Below, one piece after another: positions 53,638-62,784 of a stretch of 64,000 bases of DNA (the stretch's first letter is position 1; each line of letters begins with the position of its first letter). Under the pieces are notes generated by a model, which had not been told where the DNA came from, ran no database searches, and was given only the letters and a program-made list of their open reading frames with translations. Both the position numbers and the translations under genes were made by a program. This DNA comes from Alphaproteobacteria bacterium (lineage in GTDB: Bacteria; Pseudomonadota; Alphaproteobacteria; Micropepsales; Micropepsaceae): contig PLJH01000032.1 in the NCBI GenBank assembly GCA_003139615.1, positions 130,722 through 194,721 of the forward strand, given 5' to 3'.

Positions 53638-54420
53638 ATGGTTGAAACGGCGTTCAAACTGGTTGCCTTGCGCGCCGCCCTGGATCGTCCCGGTGAGGCG
53701 CGCGCAACCTCACTCGTGCCTTTGGGCCACGGACCCGCGGATGCCTGCCTCAAAGGCGGCTTGCGGCAGGGTGCATTGCACGAAGTGTACGCGGCCGAAG
53801 CGAGCCATGAGCCGGCCGCGACGGGCTTTGCGCTGACCCTGGCCGCACGCATGGCGGGCAAGAGGCGCTGGCTGTTGTGGGTCCGGCAGGATTTTGCAGC
53901 CCTCGAAGAAGGCGAGCCTCATGGCGTGGGTCTCGCCGAACTCGGTCTCGATCCTGCGCATGTGCTGATGGTGCACGCGGCCAATGCGACGGACGTGTTG
54001 CGCGCAACAGCCGAAGGCCTCGCCACCGCGAGTCTCGGCGCAGTTGTGGTCGAACCCTGGGGCGAACCGAAACTGTTCGATCTCGTGACAAGCCGCCGGC
54101 TCACGCTCGCGGCCGCGCGCAACAACGTGACCGCCATTCTGCTGCGGCCGGGCGCCGAGCCCTGGCCGAGTGCTGCCGAAACGCGCTGGCTTATACGCGC
54201 CGCGAGGTCGCAAGGCGGCCAGGAGGATTGGGGCCAAGAGAATTGGGGAACACCGGTGTTCGACGCGAGCCTTGTGCGCAACCGGCACGGAACGACAGGG
54301 CAATGGGTGATGGAGTGGAATTGCGATGACCGCGTCTACCGTCCGGCGGCGCATCCTCGCGTTATGGCTGCCGCGCCTGCCGACGGATCGGCTACAGCGC
54401 GCGCAGCCTTCGGGAGATAA
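53638..54420 (+). CDS. imuA: Mutasome protein ImuA
   Basis: 260 residues, RecA/SulA-like. Starts VETAFKLVALRAALDRPG; LHEVYAAEASHEPAATGFALTLAAR, RWLLWVRQDF and GAVVVEPWG are typical of ImuA, a RecA-fold protein needed with ImuB and DnaE2 for damage-induced mutagenesis. No perfect Walker motif is visible, as usual for the family. ATG 53638; the end overlaps imuB by 95 bases, a common feature of this cassette. Confidence 0.88.
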   Translation: MVETAFKLVALRAALDRPGEARATSLVPLGHGPADACLKGGLRQGALHEVYAAEASHEPAATGFALTLAARMAGKRRWLLWVRQDFAALEEGEPHGVGLAELGLDPAHVLMVHAANATDVLRATAEGLATASLGAVVVEPWGEPKLFDLVTSRRLTLAAARNNVTAILLRPGAEPWPSAAETRWLIRAARSQGGQEDWGQENWGTPVFDASLVRNRHGTTGQWVMEWNCDDRVYRPAAHPRVMAAAPADGSATARAAFGR

Positions 54421-55876
54421 GAACCCGCTCGTTCTCGCCGCCAAGGTGGACAACGCGTTGCGCCTGTCTGCCGTGGATGCACAGGCTGCGAAACTGGGAC
54501 TTTCGCCCGGCATGGCGCTCGCCGATGCACGCGCGATGATTCCTGCGCTTGACGTGATCGCAGCCGACGAAGCGGCGGACAGGAAGCTTCTCGAACGCAT
54601 CGCCGACTGGTGCGAACGCTTTTCGCCGCTCGTCGCACTCGATGCGCCGCACGGGCTTTTCTTCGACGTGACGGGCACGACGCATCTGTTCGGCGGCGAA
54701 CGCGCGATGCTGGAAACCGTGCGCCGGGCAATTGCGAACCAAGGTTTTTCCATTCGGCTTGCGCTGGCAGGCACAGGCGCCGCTGCGCGCGCGCTCGCCG
54801 CCTATGCCGATGGCACGATCGTCGAGCCCGGCTGCGATGCGCAAAGCGTGGCGCCGCTGCGGGTTGCAGGTCTGATGGTGGACCCGGCGATTGTGTATGG
54901 CCTGCACCGCGCCGGGCTCAAAACCATCGGCGCCGTGGCGGCGCGCGCGCGTCACGAACTCGCGTCCCGTTTCGGCGGCGCATTCGTGACCCAACTCGAC
55001 CGCACGTTGGGCCGGGAAGACGAGCCGATCTCGCCGCGCCACCCCCTGCCCGATTGCATGACTGAGCGGCGCTTCGCAGAACCTGTCGTCACCGATGATG
55101 TGGTGGCAGACACGATTCACGCGCTGGCGGAAAGCATCGCCGGCTTGCTGGAGAAACGCGGCGAAGGCGCGCGGCAGCTCGAAGCCGCCTTCTTTCGCGC
55201 CGACGGACAGATGCGCCGCATCGCCATCGCCATGGCACGGCCTACGCGCGACCCTGCGATTGCAGCGCGCCTGTTCCATGAAAAGCTCGATGCGCTCGCC
55301 AATCCGCTCGATCCCGGTTTCGGCTTCGACCTGATCCGGCTTTCGGCCATCACCACCGAACCGCTCAATCCGCAAGCGACGAGTTTCGACAGCCGGGAAA
55401 ACGAAAAAAAGGAGATCGATTTTCTGATCGACCGCCTTTCGGCGCGCTTCGGCGCGACGCGGGTGCTGCGCTTCCAGCCGCAGGACACGCATATTCCCGA
55501 GGCCGCCTCCGTGGCGCTGCCGGCGCAATATTCCGCGCCTTCGAAACTGACATGGACCGCCATGCGCGCGCCGGCCGAGGCCCCGCGCCGGCCTTTGCGC
55601 CTGTTCGCGAAGCCTGAGCCCATCGAAGTGATGGCCGAAATTCCCGACGGCCCGCCTTTGCGCTTCCGCTGGCGGCGCGTGCTGCATGCGGTTTCGCTCG
55701 CCGAAGGGCCGGAGCGCATCGCGATGGAATGGTGGCGCATGCAGGACTCAATGCCCACACGCGATTATTTCCGCATCGAAGACGAACAGGGCCGCCGCTT
55801 CTGGCTCTACCGCGACGGACTCTACAACCGCGAAACCTCCGCCCCGCGGTGGTTCATGCATGGCGTGTTCGCATGA
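54326..55876 (+). CDS. imuB: ImuB, Y-family DNA polymerase-like protein
   Basis: 516 residues. RRILALWLPRLPTDRL at the start, DAPHGLFFDVTGTTHLFGGE near 108-127 and IGAVAARARHELASRFG (HhH-like) show the DinB/ImuB fold. The acidic metal ligands of active Y-family polymerases are not in place, as in other ImuB proteins, which act as a hub linking the beta clamp, ImuA and DnaE2. A palindromic repeat starts three bases after its stop. Confidence 0.92.
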   Translation: MTASTVRRRILALWLPRLPTDRLQRAQPSGDKNPLVLAAKVDNALRLSAVDAQAAKLGLSPGMALADARAMIPALDVIAADEAADRKLLERIADWCERFSPLVALDAPHGLFFDVTGTTHLFGGERAMLETVRRAIANQGFSIRLALAGTGAAARALAAYADGTIVEPGCDAQSVAPLRVAGLMVDPAIVYGLHRAGLKTIGAVAARARHELASRFGGAFVTQLDRTLGREDEPISPRHPLPDCMTERRFAEPVVTDDVVADTIHALAESIAGLLEKRGEGARQLEAAFFRADGQMRRIAIAMARPTRDPAIAARLFHEKLDALANPLDPGFGFDLIRLSAITTEPLNPQATSFDSRENEKKEIDFLIDRLSARFGATRVLRFQPQDTHIPEAASVALPAQYSAPSKLTWTAMRAPAEAPRRPLRLFAKPEPIEVMAEIPDGPPLRFRWRRVLHAVSLAEGPERIAMEWWRMQDSMPTRDYFRIEDEQGRRFWLYRDGLYNRETSAPRWFMHGVFA

Positions 55877-55879
55877 GTA

Positions 55880-56019
55880 CAAAGAAGATTCACCACGGAG
55901 GCACAGAGAATCGGGAGGACACGGAGAAGAATTTTCTGCGCGCCTTCGCGCGCAAGCCATTTCTCCCATTTTCTTCTCCCTTTCTCTCCGTGGCTCCGTG
56001 GTGCATCTTATCTTCTTTG
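55880..56019. repeat. Palindromic dispersed repeat, copy 2, between imuB and dnaE2
   Basis: Imperfect long palindrome. Outer arms: CAAAGAAGAT at 55880-55889 with ATCTTCTTTG-type end at 56010-56019; next CACCACGGAGGCACAGAGA (55891-55909) pairs with TCTCTCCGTGGCTCCGTGGTG (55983-56003). The centre AATTTTCTGCGCGCCTTCGCGCGCAAG repeats the core of copy 1 at 27308-27345. No open frame uses it. It fills nearly all the gap between the two genes. Confidence 0.8.
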
Positions 56020-56057
56020 CATTCCCGCAGGAATCAGACGACTGCGGAGAGCGGCCG

Positions 56058-59000
56058 ATGACCGCTTATGCCGAGCTGGCCGTGACGACGAATTTTTCGT
56101 TTTTGCGTGGCGCATCGCATCCGCACGAACTCGTAGAGGCAGCAACAACGCTGGGGCTGAAAGCCATCGGCATCGCGGATCGCAACAGTGTCGCCGGTGT
56201 CGTGCGTGCTTATGATGCGATCGAACAATTGTCTGACCCGAAACCGAAACTGCTTGTGGGCGCGCGGCTCGTGTTCCGGGACGGCACGCCCGACATCCTC
56301 GCCTATCCCACGGATCGCGAAGCCTATGGTCGGCTCTGCCGCTTGATCTCGGAAGGAAAGCTGCGCGCCGAGAAAGGCATGTGCGATCTTGACTTCGACG
56401 GTCTCGCCAAACGGCAGGAAGGGCTTCTGCTCGCCGTCCTGCCGCCGCAGCGCATCGGCGATGAAACGAAACGCAGTCTCGAAAAGCTGACCCAGATCGC
56501 GCGCGGCCGTGTCTGGCTTGCAGCCGCGATGCTTTATCATGGTGATGACAGGCGGCGTCTGCGCAAGCTGCAGCGTATTGCACGCGAAGCCTGCATACCG
56601 CTCCTTGCCATCAACGACGTGCTCTATCATGCGCCCGAACGGCGCGAGTTGCAGGATGTCATTTCCTGCATCCGCGAACATGTGACGCTCGATACGGCGG
56701 GCCGCCTGCTGGAAGCCAATGCCGAGCGGCACCTGAAACCTGCCGACGAAATGGCGCGGCTTTTCCACGATGCCCCCGATGCAATCGCAGAGACGATCCG
56801 CTTCGCCGATCGCATCGCGTTTTCGCTCGACCAGCTCAAATACAATTATCCCGACGAGCCAGTGCCGAAAGGCAAGACGCCCCAGCAGCATCTGATCGAT
56901 CTGACCTGGGTGGGGGCCGCCCAACGCTACCCCGGAGGTATTCCCGACACGGTGCACGAGACGCTCGAAAAAGAGCTCGCGCTGATCGAGAGACTCGACT
57001 ACGCGCCCTATTTCCTCACCGTGCGCGATATCGTAGGCATCGCCAATGAGCGAAATATTCTGTGCCAGGGCCGGGGCTCGGCCGCCAATTCCGCCGTCTG
57101 CTATGCACTCGGCATCACGGCCGTCGATCCGCACAAGATCGATCTTCTGTTTGAGCGATTCATCTCCGCAGAGCGTAGGGAACCGCCCGACATCGATGTC
57201 GACTTCGAGCATGAACGGCGCGAAGAGGTGATGCAGGAAGTGTTCCGGCGTTACGGCCGCGAACATGCCGCGATCACCGCAACCGTTATCTGCTATCGCC
57301 CGCGCAGCGCCATTCGCGAAGTGGGCAAGGCGTTCGGGCTGACAGAGGACACGACGGCAGCACTTGCCGGCACCGTGTGGGGGAGTTGGGGCGAAGGCCT
57401 CAAGGATCGCGAAATCAAGCAGGGCGATCGCGACCCCGCCAATGCGTTGATCGCGCGCGCGGTGGGCTTTGCAAACGAGTTGGTCGGCTTCCCGCGCCAT
57501 CTCTCGCAGCATGTCGGCGGCTTCGTGCTCACGCGCGACCGGCTGGACGAGATCGTGCCCATCGGCAACGCCGCAATGGACGACCGCACTTTTATTGAGT
57601 GGGACAAGGATGATATCGATCGCCTTCGCATCATGAAGGTCGATGTGCTGGCGCTCGGGATGCTCACCTGCATCCGCAAGGCATTCGAGTTGATGAAGGA
57701 GCATAGCGATGTCGATCTCAATCTCGCGACCGTGCCACGCGAAGATCCCGTGGTTTACGACATGCTGTGCGCCGGCGACGCCATCGGCGTATTCCAGGTC
57801 GAAAGTCGGGCCCAGATGAATATGTTGCCGCGCCTGAGACCTCGGGAATTCTACGATCTCGTCATCGAAGTCGCGATCGTGCGGCCCGGCCCCATTCAGG
57901 GCGACATGGTGCATCCCTATCTGCGCCGCCGGAACGGTGTGGAGAAAGTGGAATATCCCTCGCCTTCGCCCGAGCACGGACCTGCCGACGAACTGGTCAA
58001 GGTTCTTGGCAAGACGAACGGCGTACCGCTGTTCCAGGAGCAGGCGATGAAGCTTGCCATCGTCGCTGCGAAATTCACGCCCGACGAAGCGAACGGGTTG
58101 CGCCGTGCGATGGCGACGTTCCGGCACATGGGTACGATCCACACGTTCGGCGACAAGATGATCGGCAACATGGTGGCGCGTGGTTATGAGCGTGATTTCG
58201 CCGAGCGCTGCTTCAAGCAGATCGAAGGTTTCGGCACCTATGGCTTTCCGGAAAGCCATGCCGCGAGTTTTGCGCAGCTTGTGTATGTCTCCGCATGGAT
58301 CAAGAAGCATCATCCCGCCGCTTTCGGCTGCGCGCTGCTCAATTCGCAACCGATGGGTTTTTATGCGCCGGCCGAGATCGTGCGCGATGCGCGCGAGCAC
58401 CACGTCGAAGTGCGCCCTATCGATGTGAGCTTCAGCAAATGGGACAACACATTGGAGCCGCGCGACGATGGCGCACTCGCACTGCGTCTCGGCTTCCGTC
58501 AGATGGACGGCTTCCGGGAAGAATGGGCCGCAACGCTGATCATGGCGCGGGTGCGTGGGCTTGGCGAGATCGCGGATCTCGCACGCCGCGCGAAGCTGCC
58601 CAGGCGCGCCTTGATGGCGTTGGCCGAGGCGGATTGCTTCCGCTCGTTGGGTCGGGACCGGCGCGAGGCGCTGTGGGCTGTGCGCCGCCTGGCCGACGAT
58701 ACGCCCTTGCCGCTCTTCGCTGTGCGCGACGCGGAGGAACTGCCCTCCGAAACCACGGCGCCTTTGCCCACGATGCCGCTCAGCGAGCACGTGCTGGCCG
58801 ACTACCGTACGTTGCGGCTTTCGCTCAAAGGCTATCCGATGCAGTTCCTGCGCGAATTGTTCCAGAGCGAACGAGTGTCCTCTTGCGCGGAAATTACGGA
58901 TGCCAAAGACGGCGCAGCCGCAAGCTGCGCGGGCATCGTGCTGGTGCGCCAGATGCCGGGCGCCAAAGGTGTCGTGTTCATCACCCTCAGCGACGAGACC

Positions 59001-59300
59001 GGCATCGCCAATGTCGTCGTCTGGCCCAAGCTGATGGAGCGCTTCCGCAAGGAGGTGATGGGCTCGCGGCTGCTGCTGGTGAAAGGCCGCGTGCAGAAGA
59101 GTCCGGAAGGCGTGGTCCATCTGGTGGCCGAGCAACTCAGCGATCGCACGCGGGAACTCGACCAGCTCTCGGAAGACAAAGTGCGCCCACAACTCTCTCG
59201 CGCAGATGCTGTCGCCCATCCCGCCGGCCCCGAACGGCCTACCCGCGGCGGCCACCCGCGCAATGTCCGCATCCTGCCCAAATCGCGGGATTTTCATTAG
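56058..59300 (+). CDS. dnaE2: Error-prone DNA polymerase DnaE2 (ImuC)
   Basis: 1080 residues, C-family polymerase of the DnaE2 type. PHP domain at the start (AVTTNFSFLRGASHPHELVEAA); palm with GRGSAANSAVCYALGIT and PPDIDVDFEHERREEV (catalytic Asp residues); HhH region GLRRAMATFRHMG; C-terminal OB fold without a clamp-binding tail of DnaE1. Performs mutagenic translesion synthesis with ImuA/ImuB. ATG 56058 is the family start; upstream in-frame codons cross the palindrome. Confidence 0.96.
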   Translation: MTAYAELAVTTNFSFLRGASHPHELVEAATTLGLKAIGIADRNSVAGVVRAYDAIEQLSDPKPKLLVGARLVFRDGTPDILAYPTDREAYGRLCRLISEGKLRAEKGMCDLDFDGLAKRQEGLLLAVLPPQRIGDETKRSLEKLTQIARGRVWLAAAMLYHGDDRRRLRKLQRIAREACIPLLAINDVLYHAPERRELQDVISCIREHVTLDTAGRLLEANAERHLKPADEMARLFHDAPDAIAETIRFADRIAFSLDQLKYNYPDEPVPKGKTPQQHLIDLTWVGAAQRYPGGIPDTVHETLEKELALIERLDYAPYFLTVRDIVGIANERNILCQGRGSAANSAVCYALGITAVDPHKIDLLFERFISAERREPPDIDVDFEHERREEVMQEVFRRYGREHAAITATVICYRPRSAIREVGKAFGLTEDTTAALAGTVWGSWGEGLKDREIKQGDRDPANALIARAVGFANELVGFPRHLSQHVGGFVLTRDRLDEIVPIGNAAMDDRTFIEWDKDDIDRLRIMKVDVLALGMLTCIRKAFELMKEHSDVDLNLATVPREDPVVYDMLCAGDAIGVFQVESRAQMNMLPRLRPREFYDLVIEVAIVRPGPIQGDMVHPYLRRRNGVEKVEYPSPSPEHGPADELVKVLGKTNGVPLFQEQAMKLAIVAAKFTPDEANGLRRAMATFRHMGTIHTFGDKMIGNMVARGYERDFAERCFKQIEGFGTYGFPESHAASFAQLVYVSAWIKKHHPAAFGCALLNSQPMGFYAPAEIVRDAREHHVEVRPIDVSFSKWDNTLEPRDDGALALRLGFRQMDGFREEWAATLIMARVRGLGEIADLARRAKLPRRALMALAEADCFRSLGRDRREALWAVRRLADDTPLPLFAVRDAEELPSETTAPLPTMPLSEHVLADYRTLRLSLKGYPMQFLRELFQSERVSSCAEITDAKDGAAASCAGIVLVRQMPGAKGVVFITLSDETGIANVVVWPKLMERFRKEVMGSRLLLVKGRVQKSPEGVVHLVAEQLSDRTRELDQLSEDKVRPQLSRADAVAHPAGPERPTRGGHPRNVRILPKSRDFH

Positions 59301-59478
59301 AGCATTTTCGGATTGAGTTGACGCAAACTCCTCACCATGACCGGCCTCCGAGCCGGTCACCCAGCAAGCGAGCGTCCGCGAGCGCAGGGAGTCATTGGCC
59401 GCGCCGACGCGCGGCCGCTGGGTGGCCGGGTCAAGCCCGGCCATGGTGAGATTTTGTGATTCGATCCGAAAACGCTCC
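59299..59478. repeat. Palindromic element downstream of dnaE2
   Basis: Outer arms GAGCATTTTCGGATTG (about 59301-59316) and CGATCCGAAAACGCTCC (59462-59478); inner arms TCACCATGACCGGC...GCCGGTCACCCAGC (59334-59367) and GCTGGGTGGCCGGG...CCCGGCCATGGTGA (59417-59449). The GAGC-TTTTCGGAT-type ends and the CCGGGTCAAGCCCGG core are common in dispersed repeats of Alphaproteobacteria. Different in sequence from the copies at 27238 and 55880. Confidence 0.65.
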
Positions 59479-59518
59479 AGGCTGGTATTCGCGGCGCATC
59501 GTCGCCAAATTCGCCGGC

Positions 59519-60043
59519 ATGAAAAAGAAAAACGCGCCCGTTCTTCCCGATCTGCTCGCGCCCGGACTGGATGTCGTGTTCTGCGGCACGGCGCCCGGCG
59601 CCGTCTCGGCCCAGCGAAAACAATATTACGCGCATCCGCAAAACAAATTCTGGCGGGCGCTCCACGACGCCGGTCTGACGCCGCGACTGCTTCAGCCTTC
59701 CGAATACGAGACGCTGCTCACCTATCGGATCGGTCTGACGGATATCGCGAAACACGTGTCGGGCATGGACAGCCAATTGCCGCGCGGCAGCCTCGGGAAA
59801 GACGCGATCGCCGACCTGCGCGCGCGCATCGGGAAATACAAACCCAGAATCCTCGCCTTCACGAGCCTCACGGGCGGACGCAAGCTTGCAGGTTCCGGCG
59901 CCGATTTCGGCCGCCAATCCATCACAATCGGCCAAACGGAAGTGTGGATACTCCCATCGCCGTCCCCCGCGGCGCATTGGAACTGGCAGAAAAACGAAAA
60001 AGTCTGGCGTGCTCTGGCGCAGGAAGTTCGTAAACTGAGATGA
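59519..60043 (+). CDS. mug: Mug/uracil-DNA-glycosylase superfamily protein
   Basis: 174 residues. GLDVVFCGTAPGAVSAQRKQYYAHPQNKFW is the active-site region of the mismatch-specific (Mug/TDG) and related glycosylases; YRIGLTDIAKHVSGMDSQLP and VWILPSPSPAAHWN (the loop after the last strand) follow. Such enzymes remove uracil, thymine or hypoxanthine from mismatches. Exact substrate open, since deoxyinosine glycosylases share the QYYAHPxNxFW form. ATG 59519 trims a start lying inside the palindrome. Next to the SOS mutasome genes but without its own SOS box. Confidence 0.85.
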   Translation: MKKKNAPVLPDLLAPGLDVVFCGTAPGAVSAQRKQYYAHPQNKFWRALHDAGLTPRLLQPSEYETLLTYRIGLTDIAKHVSGMDSQLPRGSLGKDAIADLRARIGKYKPRILAFTSLTGGRKLAGSGADFGRQSITIGQTEVWILPSPSPAAHWNWQKNEKVWRALAQEVRKLR

Positions 60044-60100
60044 CCGTGTATTCGCGCCGCGATTTGCTCTAGGGTCCGGCCGCCACTTCTCGCGGCCGCC

Positions 60101-61327
60101 ATGCCCGACACGAAACCCATTCTGCTGCTTCCCGAACGCGTCTGGACTGCAAGCGAAGATGCACTCCGTACGCGTTGGGCGGTGTTGGTCGCAGGCAATC
60201 GCATTACAGCTGCGGGTCCTGCGGATCGCATCGACGCGCCACCGGATGCCGAGCGCATCGAACTGCCGGGCCGGACGCTTTTGCCCGGATTGATGGACCT
60301 GCACTCTCATCTGTTCCTGCATCCCTACAATCGAACCTCCTGGGACGACCAGGTGCTGAAGGAATCCGAAGCCTATCGCACCGTGCGCGCGGTCACGCAT
60401 GCGCGCGACACGCTGCAGGCAGGCTTCACCACCCTGCGCGATCTGGGCACCGAAGGCGCGGGCTATGCCGATGTCGCGCTCAAGCGCGCGATCGATGAGG
60501 GCATGATTGAGGGCCCGCGCCTGTTCGTCGCCGGGCGCGCGATCGTGGCGACGGGAAGTTATGGGCCCGCCGCACGCAACTACCGGCCCGATTGCTGCCC
60601 GCCGCAGGGCGCGGAAGAAGCGAGCGGCATCGAGGAAATCGTGCGTGCGGTGCGCCATCAGGCGAGCCACGGCGCGGATTGGATCAAGGTCTATGCCGAT
60701 TACCGCACGGGACCGAACGGCGAAACGCGGCCGACTTTCTCCGAAGACGAACTGCGTGCGCTGGTCGATACGGCGCACGATACGGGACGCCCCGTCTCCG
60801 CCCACGCCGCAAGCGACGAAGGCATGCGACGCGCGGTCGTGGCGGGGGTCGACACCATCGAGCACGGCTATGGCGGCTCGGATGCGACCTTCGCGCTGAT
60901 GGCGAAGAACGGCGTCGCGTTCCTGCCCACGCTGACGGCGCCGGAAGCGATCGGCGAATATTTCTTCGGGTACGTCGAAGGCAAAACCGAGCCTACCGCG
61001 CAAATGCGCCTTGCCGAACAGGGCTTTTGCACCGCATTGAAACACGGCGTGACGATCGGCTGCGGCAGCGATGTGGGCGTGTTCGCGCACGGCACGAACC
61101 AGCGCGAGCTTGCCTGGATGGTGCGGCTCGGGCTAACGCCCGCGCAGGTGCTGCTGGCTGCAACCTCGATCAACGCCAAAATCCTGGGCAAGCAGGATTT
61201 GGGCGAAATACGAGAGAATTTCCTCGCGGATGTGATCGCAGTGACCGGCGATCCGGTGCAGGATATCGCCGCGGTGAAGAACGTGACATTCGTGATGAAG
61301 AACGGCCGCATCCATCGCCGGCCGTAA
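60101..61327 (+). CDS. Metal-dependent amidohydrolase
   Basis: 408 residues. Metal-site motifs: LLPGLMDLHSHLF (HxH), DWIKVYADY (Lys region), PVSAHAASDEG, TIEHGYGG and IGCGSDVGVFAHG. Imidazolonepropionase/prolidase-like subtype of the amidohydrolase superfamily; substrates are usually N-acyl amino acids, peptides or cyclic amides. No signal peptide, so cytoplasmic. 23 bases before an M20 peptidase gene, so the two may jointly process a peptide-like compound (inference). Confidence 0.88.
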   Translation: MPDTKPILLLPERVWTASEDALRTRWAVLVAGNRITAAGPADRIDAPPDAERIELPGRTLLPGLMDLHSHLFLHPYNRTSWDDQVLKESEAYRTVRAVTHARDTLQAGFTTLRDLGTEGAGYADVALKRAIDEGMIEGPRLFVAGRAIVATGSYGPAARNYRPDCCPPQGAEEASGIEEIVRAVRHQASHGADWIKVYADYRTGPNGETRPTFSEDELRALVDTAHDTGRPVSAHAASDEGMRRAVVAGVDTIEHGYGGSDATFALMAKNGVAFLPTLTAPEAIGEYFFGYVEGKTEPTAQMRLAEQGFCTALKHGVTIGCGSDVGVFAHGTNQRELAWMVRLGLTPAQVLLAATSINAKILGKQDLGEIRENFLADVIAVTGDPVQDIAAVKNVTFVMKNGRIHRRP

Positions 61328-61350
61328 CGCTCAGCAAGCAGGACCACGCC

Positions 61351-62763
61351 ATGGACAGCGCAAAACTCAAATCCTTTACGGGCCAGATCTGGGACGATGC
61401 GGTGGTGCCCACGCTTACCGAATATATCCGCATCCCCAACAAATCCCCGGCCTTCGATCCGGATTGGGCTGCCCATGGCTATATGCGCGATGCGGTCAAG
61501 CTGTTCGAGGCCTGGGCGCGCGACAAGATCAAAGCGATCGACGGCGCCGCGCTCGAAGTCGTGCAACTCGCAGACCGCACCCCCCTGATCTTCATCGAAA
61601 TCCCCGGACAGGGACCGAAGACCGTTCTGCTTTACGGCCATCTCGACAAGCAGCCGGAGATGGTGGGCTGGGCGGAAGGCCTGGGCCCTTGGATGCCTGT
61701 GCGCGACGGCGACAAATTGTTCGGGCGCGGCGGCGCGGACGACGGCTATGCGATGTTCGGCGCGCTTTCCGCGCTTCTCGCGCTGCGCGATCAGGGCGTG
61801 CCGCACGCGCGCTGCGTGATCCTCATCGAAGCGTGCGAGGAATCGGGCAGCTTCGACCTGCCCTTCTATGTCGATCACCTGGCAGCGCGCATCGGCGAGC
61901 CGTCGCTTGTTGTGTGCCTCGATTCCGGTTGCGGCGATTACGAGCGGATGTGGCTGACCACCTCCTTGCGCGGCACCGCCATCGGCAGCCTTACCGTGCG
62001 CGTGCTCGAAGAGGGCGTTCATTCGGGCGACGCGTCCGGCATCGTGCCGTCGAGCTTTCGGATTCTGAACCAGGTGATTGCGCGTCTCGAAGATCCCGCG
62101 ACCGGCACGATCAAGCCGAAGGAACTTTATTCGAAGATTCCCGAGCAACGCATGCAGCAGGCAAAACAGGCGGCGCAGGTTTTGGGCAGCGAGATCTATT
62201 CCAAGTTTCCATTCGCAAAAGGCGTGGAGCCCGTGGCACACGATCTCGCCGAGCTTGTGCTGAACCGGACCTGGCGGCCGCAATTGTCGGTGACCGGAAT
62301 CGAGGGGTTGCCCGCGCCACAGAATGCAGGCGCCGTCATGCTGCCCTACACGACGGCCAAGCTGAATCTGCGCCTGCCGCCTACGCTCGACGGCGAGAAG
62401 GCGGGGCCGGTGATGAAAGAGGTGCTTGAGGCCTCGCCGCCCTACAACGCGAAAGTGACGTTCGATGCCGAGCGCGCCATGACGGGCTGGAACGCGCCGG
62501 CGCTCGCGCCCTGGCTCGAAAAGTCCGTCGAGCGCGCGTCGCAAACGGCCTTCGGCGCGCCGCCCGCCTTTATGGGCGAAGGCGGCAGCATTCCGTTCAT
62601 GGCGATGCTGGGCGAGAAATTCCCGAAGACGCAATTCGTCGTGACGGGCGTGCTGGGTCCGCATTCCAACGCACACGGCCCCAACGAATTCCTGCATATC
62701 CCGACAGGCAAGCGCGTGACCATGGCGATCGCGCAGATCGTCGCCGATCATTTTGCTTCGTAG
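61351..62763 (+). CDS. M20 family metallopeptidase (dipeptidase-like)
   Basis: 470 residues. Zinc motifs: VLLYGHLDKQPEMVGW, LFGRGGADDGYAMFGAL, ILIEACEESGSFD and VVCLDSGCGDYERMW; dimerisation domain in the middle; C-terminal LGPHSNAHGPNEFLHIPTG with the last ligand His. M20 enzymes hydrolyse dipeptides or N-acyl amino acids. ATG 61351 with AAGCAGG upstream. Co-directional with the amidohydrolase. Confidence 0.92.
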   Translation: MDSAKLKSFTGQIWDDAVVPTLTEYIRIPNKSPAFDPDWAAHGYMRDAVKLFEAWARDKIKAIDGAALEVVQLADRTPLIFIEIPGQGPKTVLLYGHLDKQPEMVGWAEGLGPWMPVRDGDKLFGRGGADDGYAMFGALSALLALRDQGVPHARCVILIEACEESGSFDLPFYVDHLAARIGEPSLVVCLDSGCGDYERMWLTTSLRGTAIGSLTVRVLEEGVHSGDASGIVPSSFRILNQVIARLEDPATGTIKPKELYSKIPEQRMQQAKQAAQVLGSEIYSKFPFAKGVEPVAHDLAELVLNRTWRPQLSVTGIEGLPAPQNAGAVMLPYTTAKLNLRLPPTLDGEKAGPVMKEVLEASPPYNAKVTFDAERAMTGWNAPALAPWLEKSVERASQTAFGAPPAFMGEGGSIPFMAMLGEKFPKTQFVVTGVLGPHSNAHGPNEFLHIPTGKRVTMAIAQIVADHFAS

Positions 62764-62784
62764 CGAGTTCGTGGAAAAGAAGCG

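Noticed and set aside
56034..59444. 1136-codon open frame antisense to dnaE2
   Set aside because: Shadow of dnaE2; no recognisable domain and no ribosome site. The same holds for the long antisense frames at 35933-37777, 60868-62751 and 24919-27345.
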